In this document: one piece after another, positions 12,086 to 21,539 of the stretch | Layout: every line of letters begins with the position of its first letter | Position numbering within the stretch: the first letter of the stretch is position 1 | Source: Paracentrotus lividus | Lineage: Eukaryota > Echinodermata > Echinoidea > Camarodonta > Echinidae | Reading direction: 5' to 3' | Assembly (NCBI GenBank): GCA_940671915.1 | Contig: CALNVZ010003747.1 | Location: forward strand, 77,214-141,213 | DNA: 64,000 nucleotides | Notes under the pieces: generated by a model | Told to the model about the DNA's origin: nothing | Database searches by the model: none | What the model saw: the letters and a program-made list of their open reading frames with translations, nothing else | Translations under genes and position numbers: made by a program

Positions 12086-12133
12086 CCCCGTTGATTCAAT
12101 GATCTTTACGGTTTAATATGACTTCATACTATA

Positions 12134-12883
12134 CCCCCATTCCACTGAGAATTTAGGACGCAATTTTTAATCCTTCTGGTTACCCACCGAGTGGTCTCAT
12201 GTCAAACTTTGATGGTCCGACGTGTGATTGTCGACTATCAGGTACTTGTCCGACGTGTTGGACGGGATCCAAATAGGCAAAATAGTCCGGTGAGGGAACT
12301 AAGCTGAGGCCTTAGTTCGCTATCGGACTGACCGGACACCATTTCCGTTTTCGACCTCGAGTCAATATTGGATATGTGTCAGTCAGTCCGATGTCTATAA
12401 GATTCTATTGTTTTCAGCTGTCCGACGTCTCTGGCCGACATCTGATTAATATTGGGTGATCAGGTACTCCTCTTATTTCAATTAGTGTTTTTTTATATCA
12501 AGTTTGCGAAAAGAAGTGTCGTTTCAACCCGACTGTGGAATGTTGGTAGTATCGGGTCAATGTACGATCGAACTCCGAGAAGTGACTGATTAATTTGATT
12601 AGAGTTGGGCTCGTATCAGATGGATGTTGGAAGTGCCAGTTTAGAGTCAGATAGCCCCCAAATTACCCTCCGAAAGCAAATGCATGGATTGGACAAGCCG
12701 GTGGAAACGACGGACAGATATCGGGCAGATACCAGTCTTTCCATCCGATTTCATGCAGATAATAAAAAAATCAGAGTCACCAAAACAGGCTCCTCGGGTG
12801 AGATTTCATCGGAACTCATCAAAATTGACATTTTGGGGATCAGATGAGCTCAAGATGAGAGTCCGATTGTCAGTGAAATGGGG
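12134..12883. mobile_element. TIR element, CCCCCATTCCACTGA ends (750 bp)
   Basis: CCCCCATTCCACTGAGAAT at the left is matched inverted by ATTGTCAGTGAAATGGGG at the right, with TA on both sides (12132-12133, 12884-12885). The locus A flank (7380-7425) is the uninterrupted version. Internal CCGACGTG/CCGACATC phrases recur. Two overlapping ORFs (12605-12847, 12684-12893) have no recognisable domain, so this copy is probably non-autonomous. Confidence 0.75.
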
Positions 12884-12967
12884 TACACATTAACTCGTCC
12901 TAGAATTCGATGTTGTTTGTGAAGGGAGGATGTTCCTGAATAATGTGTGTCGTTGTACATGAGTATA

Positions 12968-13211
12968 GGGGAGACCGGGGATGGACGTTACAAAATTCAT
13001 ATTTTGGGCCAGATAATTCTAATGAAAGTACTCACACACTCCATTTTGGGTCTGTAGTTAGCCTGTTATGTTGGCTAAAACCTGAGGCACATAAAACTTG
13101 AAAAAATGTAAACACTAATTAACTACAGCTTAATTAATGAAGACATTTTTTTTGTAACAACCTACCCCGTATACGGGGTAAGTTGTTACACCATACGGTG
13201 TAAGTTGTTAC
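12968..13211. mobile_element. GGGGAGACCGGGG-type TIR element, right end degraded
   Basis: Starts TA|GGGGAGACCGGGGATGG and ends in tandem GTAAGTTGTTAC phrases (13180-13211). The uninterrupted flank at locus A shows it is an insertion. Its terminus is shared with elements at 58164, 61707 and 63615. The right TIR is not intact. Confidence 0.6.
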
Positions 13212-13279
13212 TGCACTGAATACTTTCATTGGGGACTTCCTGAGGAAATTACTTATGGAGTAAAGCCTGTTCAACAATA

Positions 13280-13965
13280 CAGTGCGTCCCAGAAAAAAAA
13301 CGAAACCGAGATTAATCGATGTTTTATCATAACTTAATCTTAATCAAAATTCATAAATGACCCAGCATAGAGTCTCTTCTTTCATTTGATACAATTTATA
13401 TTACCCAATTGTCATGCATATGTGGGTAAAACAATATTTGAAGAGAGGAACCCCAAAAAGTCGTTTGGCGGGCAGTATTTTAATATCTCTTACCTATTTA
13501 AAAACTTAATTTCCTGCACTTTCATGTGAAACCACGACCGATAAAAATGCTCGGGAAATATGAAAGTTATGATCATTTGAAATAGTGCTTGCATTTTAAT
13601 AATTTCATTCAACAAAGTTGTTTGACTGTTGCCCGTCCTTGCACTAGGCAGAGGTATAACAAAAGATTTCATGCTTTGAAGATTGCAATTAAAAAGAACT
13701 GGTTAGTCAAGGTTAATCAAGTCAGCTGAAAAGGACTGAAATGAACACAACTTTCTTATTTCTTAAGCATTTTTATTGGTTGCGGTGTCATATGACAGGG
13801 CAGGAAATGGGTTTTTTAAATATGTAGATTTTAAACAAAATTCCAGATGCCACCTGCCAAACGACTTTTTGGTTTCCTCTCTCCAAATTGTTCTTCCTCA
13901 CTCACGCATGACAATTGAGTAATACAAATTTCGTCAAATGAAAGATGAGATTTTATGCTTAAAAT
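13280..13965. mobile_element. Foldback mariner-like element, right end missing
   Basis: Begins TA|CAGTGCGTCCCAGAAAAAAA. The left arm (13340-13480) and right arm (13840-13965) are inverted copies: GAGGAACCCCAAAAAGTCGTTTGG versus CCAAACGACTTTTTGG, and GCATGACAATTG inverted. Pairing stops near 13965, before the outer 60-90 bp of the right arm, so the copy is truncated there. No transposase remains. Confidence 0.7.
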
Positions 13966-13969
13966 TAAT

Positions 13970-15290
13970 GTGGCGTGCAAAGAGTTAAAGAAATTATCAC
14001 TTTTGTTACTTGCTTCCTTTTGTCAAAGTATGGCTGAATAGGCAGTACGCGCAGCCTATAGAAATCAAACTCCCCCGAGCGCTCTTATAAACTTATCTCT
14101 AGTCGTTTTTACAATACTTTCTTGAAAATGGACGAACAGTTAGTATAACAAAAATACCCAACAAACAATAGTCACTGCCAGAGTCCCTAAAACGTAAATT
14201 AATGAGTAAATACAAGGGTAGAGCGAGACGGCGGGCCCCCGAGAATATATTTGTGCCGTTTCTAGGGGGTTTGCACTGTAATAAGATATCGTGATTATCA
14301 AGCAAAATGTAATACATATATGTGAAAAGTCCACTTACTATAGTGAATTAAATATATTCTCTTTATGAGACCAAATATAATCATGATAACTGTGAATGTA
14401 TCAGTGGAAGGAAATTGCAGGAAAACGTATTTGCAACACAGGGCAAAATATTCCTTGGCAACAGCACAAATAAATTCATCTTCTCGGCGAGCCACATTTT
14501 CTTGCTCCGCCCTTGTTTTGGAACCTTATAGCAATTATTTCTTTTGGAAAAGTGTAAACAAAACATGTACACAGTTTTTGGACAAAATACAAGAAAGCTT
14601 TATAATGTTTTTTTTCCACTGATAGTCCCGACTTCTGAAAAATTTAATTCAGAGGTGCCTTTTCCCCTTCTTTTGTCCTCGCCTGTGGTTGAAAAATTAC
14701 GGAGTGTGGTCATTATCTTCCCCTCAGGAATGAAAAGAAGATAGAAAGTGGATCAAAAACAGCACTATGATTATAAATGTCATATTACAATTTACAGAAA
14801 GCCTTGCATTTTTGGTTTTGAGGGGGCGAGGGCTTAATTATGGCCAGTATAGTACATGGTTGTGTAGAGATAAGTGAAAATGGTCTCTCTTGAAGGAGTG
14901 AACATTAGAAAAGCGTCATAGAGGGATTTCTTATGTCACTCCAAAATGAGTGAAACTAATTTCCCCCTCAAATTCATTTAAATTTAACTTTAAATTACCT
15001 CGAATTTTACGCTAAATGAACTCAAATTTTTCTTTTAATCTACTCAAATTCACTCTAATTTCAGTTTTTCTGAAATCCACTTTGTCCAGAGTGTTTAAAA
15101 AAAACCTTTAAAGCCTGATTTAATACTTAGATAAGGACCTCATTAGACCTCATTAGATGCATAGAATACATCTTGCAGCCTAAATCATATTTAGGACTAT
15201 TTTAAGTTCTTCCTATTCACATTCTCTTCTCAAGACGTTCACATCAACTATTTTATATATTGCATTGGTGTCGGGATGGAGGAGGGAGTT
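13970..15290. other. Intergenic sequence between orphan flank and duplicon B
   Basis: No coding region recognised; the overlapping 63-85 codon ORFs at 14099-14744 lie on both strands without domain content. 14940-15090 is a short degenerate repeat of TCACTCTAAATT/GAGTGAA phrases, related to 18245-18335 and 24385-24480. Confidence 0.45.
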
Positions 15291-15387
15291 ATAGTGGTAT
15301 AACAATAATAAATTTTGAACAATCTAAGATATTTCCAATGCAATTTATATTTTCATCTTTATCAAGTCAAACGATATTGAAATTCTT

Positions 15388-15508
15388 CTTCTTCTTCTCT
15401 CTCACTCTCTCTCTCTCTCTTTCTCTCTCACTCTCTCTCTCTCTCTCTCTCACACTCTCTCTCTCACTCTCTCACTCTCTCTCTCTCTCTCTCTTTCTCT
15501 CTCTTTAT
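15388..15508. repeat. (CT)n tract, duplicon B
   Basis: Preceded by AAACGATATTGAAATTCTTCTTC, the same leader as at 20100 and 47060, which fixes the left margin of duplicon B near 15290. Confidence 0.9.
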
Positions 15509-15839
15509 GAAAGAATTTAGTCATTTTGCTGATTTTGTAAATAGACACTGAATCTTCTTATATGTAAAGCTGTAATTCAGTTACAGCAATAAAATACCTC
15601 GAAATGGGTAAAATAAGGAACTAGGCAAACAAAATGTGCATAGACATTTTTTATTCTATTTATGGTCATCGTGATAATAAAAGCATACCATGAAAGCTAA
15701 ATATCCACATTTCTGTTTTAATAAAATCCATATATTATAGTTTATTATTACATTGTCTTACTCTTGCAAATATTTAAAGAAGAAATAGCCGTTAAAAAAA
15801 AGTGACACATTTGCTTGATACACAGAGCTTATAAAAGTT

Positions 15840-17230
15840 GAGAAACTATAAGCCATTATACCCTCTACTAATTACCAACACTTGGCTTAAGTGTGTCTAC
15901 ACCTACTTCTGATTACAATGCTTCTTTGTGTCATACTCAAACGCATTGCTTATGCATAAAAACCTTAACATTTCTGAGAACTAGAACCTCATCGTATCGA
16001 TTCATATTTTTGCAGCTTGCAAAGGAAATATTACCATGATAAATCACCGCAATGTAATGTACATCTACTTGCACTAAAGTATATGGTTATATCTATTTCT
16101 GATTATAATACAATTGCATCATAAATACTTAAAAGCCTATTTATTAGAATTAGAATCTCAACGCATCGATCCATTATCTTATATCATGCACATGAAATGA
16201 TCACATAGTGCTCATAATAGAGTATGTCTACATCTACTTCCGATTTCAATACTTCTGATTTTTTAATACTAAAACATGTACTTAGAGATAACAAACTTTT
16301 AAACATTCATTGGAACTAGAAAAATCATCGTATAAATTCATAGTCTTAGAGCTTGCTAATGGTATGTAGGCCCTCTCTCGTTAAAAACTTATCTTTTATC
16401 AGAAGACAGACTATTAAAGTCGATTCAAAGCCATGCTACTTATATCCATTATCTTATATCATGCACATGAAATGATCACATAGTGCTCATAATAAAGTAT
16501 GTCTACATCTACTTCCGATTTCAATACTTCTGATTTTTAAATACTAAAACATGTACTTAGAGATAAAAAACTTTTAAACATCCATTGGAACTAGAAAAAT
16601 CATCTTATAAATTCAGTCTTAGAGCTTGCTAATGGTATGTAGGCCCTCTCTCGTTAAAAACTTATCTTTTATCAGAAGACAGACTATTAAAGTCGATTCA
16701 AAGCCATGCTACTTAATTTTTTAAAATAATAACATAATCATAAATCTCACTGTAAAGTACTTGCACTAATGTATGTCCATCTATATTGGGCTCCAATATT
16801 ATCTGACTTTGAAACTAAAACAAATACTTATACATAAAAACTATAGTGAAAACTAGAACACCATCTCATCGATTCATAGTCGAGTCATAATCGAGTCATA
16901 GCTTGCAAATGAAATAATAGCAAAATCATACGCTTCACTGTACTTTTACTTATGCGGCGGTCACAACTCGCCGTACCTTCGACGTGCAACTCCCTACGAC
17001 GGATTTCGTAGAAAATTCGTGCAGCGGAGGTACCTTGCAGGTACAATGCATGTACGACGTGCAGGAAGTTTTTCCAATACCCTTACTACAGAAACGCAGG
17101 AATCGCAGAAATTGACCAACGACATGTGCGTGCATTGCACATGCAACGCAGGCTACGTTGATGACACGTGCCCCGTAGCCTACGACGAGTTGTGACCGCC
17201 GCATAAAGTATGTCTTTATCTAATTCAGAC
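15840..17230. repeat. Degenerate ~170-bp tandem array, duplicon B
   Basis: Same phrases as at 2560-4340 (GTATGTCTACATCTACTTCCG, CTTGCAAATGAAATAAT). Its closest relative is the array at 22773-23600. A recent internal tandem duplication of 275 bp is present (16169-16443 and 16444-16717, nearly identical) and is absent from duplicon C. Confidence 0.85.
16953..17203. mobile_element. TIR element, TGCGGCGGTCACAACTCG ends (251 bp)
   Basis: TGCGGCGGTCACAACTCG and its exact complement CGAGTTGTGACCGCCGCA bound a GC-richer segment; adjacent bases extend the TIR with a mismatch (CGTA). TA flanks both ends. The corresponding site in duplicon C (near 23445) lacks the insert: ACTTTTACTAAAATATGTC. Non-autonomous; the minus-strand ORF across it is incidental. 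Confidence 0.85.
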
Positions 17231-17251
17231 TCAAATACTTTTCCCAGTTAT

Positions 17252-17384
17252 AAGCATGCGCGTATTTTTTTTTTTTTATTTGGGGGAGGGGGGCTTTAAG
17301 GGCCCGGGTAGGCGCCCGAAAGGGCGCCAAAATGACCTGAAAGGGGCGCCAAATTGACCTTAGGGGGTGCCAAATTGAGCAAAA

Positions 17385-17426
<42 letters not shown>

Positions 17427-17628
17427 AACGGAAAATTGGGCATGATTTGAGCTGATTAACCTCTCAAACCTACCCCTATGGTTGATATATGATGACCTTT
17501 GGTTTGCCGTGCCGCAGGCCCCAAAATTAGGATGTACCTTTGTGGATCCACCACTGGGGGGGGGGGGGCGCCAAAATAAAAATCACATCGGGCCCCCCGG
17601 GGTGCCAAATCCTGGATACGCGCCTGAT
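17252..17628. mobile_element. Insertion with GCGCC-rich repeats, absent from duplicon C
   Basis: Duplicon C reads continuously across the site (CCCAGTTATATCCTG near 23480), whereas B carries about 380 bp here. Ends are loosely inverted (AAGCATGCGCGTAT and ATACGCGCCTGAT). Content: poly(T), GGGGCGCCAAATTGACC repeats, a 33-bp poly(A), and a poly(G)/GCGCC segment. A non-autonomous TIR element of the GGCGCGTATCCAGG-type is likely. Confidence 0.65.
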
Positions 17629-17893
17629 AAGGTATCCTCTATTGAAATAAACTTAAAATTTATTCAAAGTAGAACTAAAAAAAAAGCGTGTGCTATTTAA
17701 ATAATATACGCTCTTCTGTAAAAGAGTGTCTACATCTATTTCTAACTTCAATACTTCTGAATTTTAATGATAAAACAAAGACTGATACTTAAGAACCATC
17801 ATGTTTTACGAGAACTCGGACTTTAATATGTTTTATACACCTCGTATAGCTTACATTGTTTAAAATGCTATACAATACACATTCTCCACAAGC

Positions 17894-17990
17894 TAATAAT
17901 AATAATAACATATTCTTATATAGCGCCTTTCTGAATAAATTTGCTCAAGGCACTTCACATAAAACACAAAAACAAAAACACAACAGTAAG
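17894..17990. mobile_element. SINE-like 3' tail fragment
   Basis: TAATAATAATAACATATTC then TATATAGCGCCTTTCTG and GCTCAAGGCACTTCACAT. This tail type, with a TAA-repeat, AGCGCCTTT and CAAGGCRCTTCACAT, is common in deuterostome SINEs. The duplicon C copy at 23745-24110 is split by an insertion. Confidence 0.5.
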
Positions 17991-18229
17991 ATGTAAATGT
18001 GATTTGCTCTCCAAGTAATTATAAACAGGTACTGAGCTACTTGTGCTAAAGTGTTATGTCGAAATCTGCATCCGATTTCAATACTTAACTCCCAGCTCAA
18101 CTCTACATGAAACCTCGTATCAATCTCACAGCGATTAAAAAACAGAACACAACCATTCTAGCTGTTTTTAAGCTACTCCGGCTACAGCATGTTTACATGT
18201 AGTATAGGTTATATACCTTGTAAGTTTGT

Positions 18230-18734
18230 CCCTCCTTCCCTCCAAAACGAGTGAAAAAAGTGTATATTCACTCCAAGTTCACTCTTAATTATTTCATTCT
18301 AAATTCACTCTTTTCTAATGTGTACCCCTTCAAGAGTGAACTTTAACAAAAAATAGGATCTGATATTTACACTAGTTTAGGCAGCCTTTTACAATTTCCT
18401 ACAAAGGATTCGACACCTTTTTCATTGACTATGGATTTTTGATGGAGTGCATAGCGATAGGGCAACCAAAAGAAAAAGAAAATACTCTCAAAACTTTTCA
18501 ATTTATATTTAGCTTTAGAAATTTCTAATGAGTTATACCTTGCTATACCGGCCCCAAGTTGGTAGAATTTGTCCCCATCTTGCCGTATTATGCAGATTAC
18601 ACATCAGTTTTTGAGTGGATTGGATTGGGGGGGGGGAGGGCGGCGGGGACTTCCGGGGCAACTTGAAATATTGGGAGAATTGTCTCCGTCGCCCTTTGCC
18701 ACCACCCTTTCTGGTGCCTATTAGTACCAGTGCT
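18230..18734. other. 3' flank of KCTD-like gene B
   Basis: Shares blocks with 24360-24980 and 5880-6300: a GAGTGAA/TTCACTC-rich 90-bp segment, CAGCCTTTTACAATTTCC, GGTAGAATTTGTCCCC and a poly(G) run near 18628. No ORF of interest and no clear polyadenylation site was assigned. Confidence 0.55.
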
Positions 18735-19637
18735 CTATGTCTTGAACTGATATATTCCTTCCAACCTGATGCAATTTGAGTTGAGTCGAACGTGTTTGAA
18801 TACAACTTGTGGACTAGAGTGATGATTAAAGTGTTTTGATGTGACCAACTTTCTGACATAATTATCTACATCTTGGATGCTAGCAGGTCCATTTGGATTT
18901 ATTTTAGCCATATCCAACACTCCAGACTGTGCCCCTCCCTCTCCAATATACTTGGTACTGATACTAAATAAAGAGCTAAGATCATCACCATATACCACAC
19001 AGGGAGATGACGGACACCAATACAAGTGGAAGAAATAAGACTGACCTTCGATGTTCTGAATACTCTGAATATGGCTTCCAAGCACATCGAGTCCAAAGTA
19101 CTTGGCATCTTCCTTGAGACGATCTAACTCATCTGATGTGATGGGATCCAAGATACCTCCATATCTGAGGTAGTTCAGGATATGGTGGAACACACTGCCA
19201 TCTCTGTTCAACATGTAGTTTCCTTGTGGGTCTCTTAAGACGGAAACTTCTCCCTTCAACATCTTGGTGAAAAAAGACCCTTCTCTCGACCAAATTTCTT
19301 TGGTCATGTTGAATATTTTGCCATCACGAAACACCAGCCCTATCGAATCTATCGAGTTTTTGAGATCAGGAAGCAAGAAAAAATCTGCCTGACGTCTCAA
19401 TATACTAGGTTCGTCGAACCTTTCTGGTAGTTCTAGTTTTCCATATCTCAGGAAATTCAGGACGTGGCGAAATATTTTGCCATCTTGGTCGATCAGATAG
19501 TTTCCTTGGTCATCTTGTTCAGATGGTATGTCACCGTCTAGTAAAGTTGAAAAGAAACTGTCTGGATACCGTGTGAGAGTGAGTCGCGATGTCCGATAGA
19601 TCTTACCACCAACATTCAAACCAACGTAATCACTCAT
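18735..19637 (-). CDS. KCTD-like protein B, two BTB/T1 domains (300 aa)
   Basis: Intact single-exon frame starting MSDYVGLNVGGK. Residues 4-96 form a canonical KCTD/T1-type BTB domain (LNVGGKIYRTSR, DQDGKIFRHVLNFLRYG, RRQADFF). Residues 99-191 are a second, diverged BTB (LVFRDGKIFNMTKE, NRDGSVFHHILNYLRYGG, AKYFGLD), in which the NVGG turn is lost. Residues 200-300 are a C-terminal domain with YWCPSSPCVVYG and VRLNSNCIRLE. The family usually forms T1 oligomers and bridges cullin-3 or membrane partners; the tandem arrangement is atypical and the partner unknown. No signal peptide or membrane segment. The start is the first ATG after an A-rich leader and is conserved in all four loci. This is the reference intact two-domain member. 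Confidence 0.88.
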   Translation of the reverse strand: MSDYVGLNVGGKIYRTSRLTLTRYPDSFFSTLLDGDIPSEQDDQGNYLIDQDGKIFRHVLNFLRYGKLELPERFDEPSILRRQADFFLLPDLKNSIDSIGLVFRDGKIFNMTKEIWSREGSFFTKMLKGEVSVLRDPQGNYMLNRDGSVFHHILNYLRYGGILDPITSDELDRLKEDAKYFGLDVLGSHIQSIQNIEGQSYFFHLYWCPSSPCVVYGDDLSSLFSISTKYIGEGGAQSGVLDMAKINPNGPASIQDVDNYVRKLVTSKHFNHHSSPQVVFKHVRLNSNCIRLEGIYQFKT

Positions 19638-20050
19638 TTTTTATTTTATTTTTTAAAATAATTATAAGAAGTTACCAGCGTCAAACCGACGCATACCACT
19701 CCCGTCGAGAAGGGTAGACTCTTGTTAGCCAACGTATGAAAATGATATGCACCGATAATGTAAATTATGTATAGTCAGCAATAGCCAGCTCTGGATGTTG
19801 ATTCAAACATCTCTGTGGTTAATATGACTTCGATCGTCGTACTACATGTACTATACCGGTACCTGTGTATCCATAGAGATGCAAATAGCATACATCTCAA
19901 TGTGTGTATCACTACACTATACACTGGGTATTGCCAGTGGAGATTCCCCGTAAAAACTACCCACAAGGCCTGATTATCAATACCGAACAACCCTTACAAT
20001 ACACTTTTTGTATCAACGGGGGCTGCCGAACAACCAATAGTCAGTCCATA
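19638..20050 (-). promoter_or_regulatory. 5' flank of gene B with kappaB-like site
   Basis: Carries GGAGATTCCCC at 19939-19949, 302 bp upstream of the ATG, one base off the GGGGATTCCCC of the other loci, inside the conserved block CCAGTGGAGATTCCCCGTAA. The block continues with ACTACCCACAAGGCCTG, as at 61510. Confidence 0.5.
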
Positions 20051-20117
20051 TTTTTAAACAAAGATAATTCAAATGGAATTTACAGTTCATATGTTTTAAT
20101 TCAAACAATATTGAAAT

Positions 20118-20203
20118 TCTTCTTCTCTCTCGCCCCTCCTCTCTCTCTCCCTCTCTCACATTTCTCTTTTTATCTCTTGTTCTTTTTTTCTCTCTCTCTC
20201 TTT
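20118..20203. repeat. (CT)n tract, duplicon C
   Basis: Preceded by TTCAAACAATATTGAAATTC; marks the left margin of duplicon C immediately after the 5' flank of gene B, so B and C are head-to-tail. Confidence 0.85.
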
Positions 20204-20409
20204 AAGTAAAAATAATAGGCCTCGTCACTTTGCTAATTTTGTAAATAGACACTCAATATTCTTATATGGAATGCTGTAATTTAGTAAATAAGTTTAATCA
20301 AGTTAAGTAAGTAATAAATTTAATAATAACTAATTACCTTTGAATAGGAAACATAGAATAATAGACAGCAATAATACATGCTACATACACACCAATATAT
20401 ATATATATA

Positions 20410-21397
20410 CACTGTTGGTCAGAAAGGTTGGATATTTTTTTCGTGCTTCACCAGCATATGTTTGCTTCAACTGGAATTTCATGAAATTAACTGTCCCCCC
20501 GCTCACTTTTCGGGACCTTGGTTATATCATGGTTGTTCCCCCATCCATTCCCGGGAAATGAAAAATAAAAAAGGGTTGTCAACCCCCACAATGCCCATTT
20601 TTGACATTTTTTTGTAATTTTGGGGCCCCTTTTTGTTTACCCAGCTGACCAAGGCCCCCTTCATCTTAACCCCGCGAAACGCGTCTAAAGTGTAGGGTTA
20701 ATATGGTTCTTTACGTTAAATTAAGTTTTAAGGTTATGTGCTTTTGTCTCTTGTCTAGGGAGGGGTTGAAGTAAAAAGTGAGATTGGTGAAAAATTGAAA
20801 TATTTTATCCTTATTTTATGGTAAAAACAAAGGAAATGAAAAACAACCATTAACCCTTGATTAATTTAATTTTCCCCAAAATTTTGTTTTAGCCTTATTG
20901 ACAAGGTTGTAAACGGTAACTATAGTCTATTTTTCATTATGATTTATTTTTGGCAGAGATTCTACAATACAATTTTGGGATGATAGAAATTTCCATGTTG
21001 TAAAAATGAATAAAATCAATTTTTAACCCCTATCGAAATAAACTTTGACCCTTCCCCTAGACAAGAGACGAAATACTTAAACCTTAAACTTCATTTAGCA
21101 TAAAGAACAATAACAACCCTACATTTCAGACGCGTTTCGTGGCGGTAGGATTGAGGGGGCCTTATTCAGCCGGGTAAACAAAAAGGGGCCCAAAATGAAC
21201 AAAATTGCGAAAATGGCATGTGGGGCTGACAAGTATTTGATTTTTCTTTCCCATGGAATAGTTTGGGGAACGTCAAGAATTAATTAGCCAGGTCCCCATA
21301 AGTGGAAGCAGGGACAAACAACTTCGAGAAATTATAGCCAGAGTAAAATGATGTGCTGGAGCACTCAAAGTAATATCAACCTTTATGGGCAACAGTG
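20410..21397. mobile_element. Foldback element, CACTGTTGGTC ends (988 bp)
   Basis: CACTGTTGGTCAGAAAGGTTG at the left is matched inverted by CAACCTTTATGGGCAACAGTG at the right. Pairing continues inward (GGGACCTTGGTTATATC with its complement near 21285; TTTTGGGGCCCCTTTTT with AAAAAGGGGCCCAAAA; GTCTCTTGTCTAGGG with CCCTAGACAAGAGAC) almost to the centre. The left end has a TA flank; the right is followed by ATA. It is paralogous to 50319-51559. No ORF with transposase content. Confidence 0.8.
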
Positions 21398-21398
21398 A

Positions 21399-21460
21399 TA
21401 TATATACATATATATATATATATATAATATATATATATTATATATATATATATATATAAT
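21399..21460. repeat. (AT)n microsatellite
   Basis: About 60 bp, directly after the foldback element. Confidence 0.85.
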
Positions 21461-21539
21461 TTAAATTTTTTTTTATTGGTCATTGTCACAGAAGTATATA
21501 ATGAATACAAATGAAAGCTTATCCGAATTTCTGTTTGTT

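Larger units (their letters stand above)
7572..12089. mobile_element. TU-like element 1 with minisatellite termini (4,518 bp)
   Basis: The two ends are inverted arrays of one 16-17 bp minisatellite; the extreme ends both start GGGG, then diverge for a few bases and align through CCACGAGTCCTCGGTCCCAC. The element is flanked by an 8-bp direct repeat, GTTGATTC. Inside each array a short inner domain is also inverted (GGCGATTTTGCTCATAT near 11730 on the minus strand, CCGATTTTTCTCATAT near 7933 on the plus strand). This is the architecture described for sea-urchin TU elements: long inverted termini with an outer domain of ~15-bp tandem repeats and 8-bp target duplications. The interior holds simple repeats and no recognisable transposase, so the copy looks non-autonomous. 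Confidence 0.8.
12090..13279 (-). promoter_or_regulatory. Orphan KCTD 5' flank, broken by insertions
   Basis: Once the insertions at 12134-12883 and 12968-13211 are removed, the order GTTGATTCAATGATCTTTACGG, TTTAATATGACTTC, CCTAGAATTCGATGTTGTTTG, TGTGTGTCGTTGTACAT, ACTTTCATTGGGGACTTCC follows the 5' flank of locus A (7350-7540). No KCTD coding sequence adjoins it; the TU-like element lies where the gene-proximal side should be. It keeps a kappaB-like GGGGACTTCC at 13231-13240. Best read as a tandem duplicate of the flank, since used as an insertion hotspot. Confidence 0.65.

Noticed and set aside
15260-15520. Leu-Ser repeat ORF resembling a membrane protein
   Set aside because: Translation of a (CT)n tract; the same happens at 2028-2264, 20150-20209 and 47003-47212.
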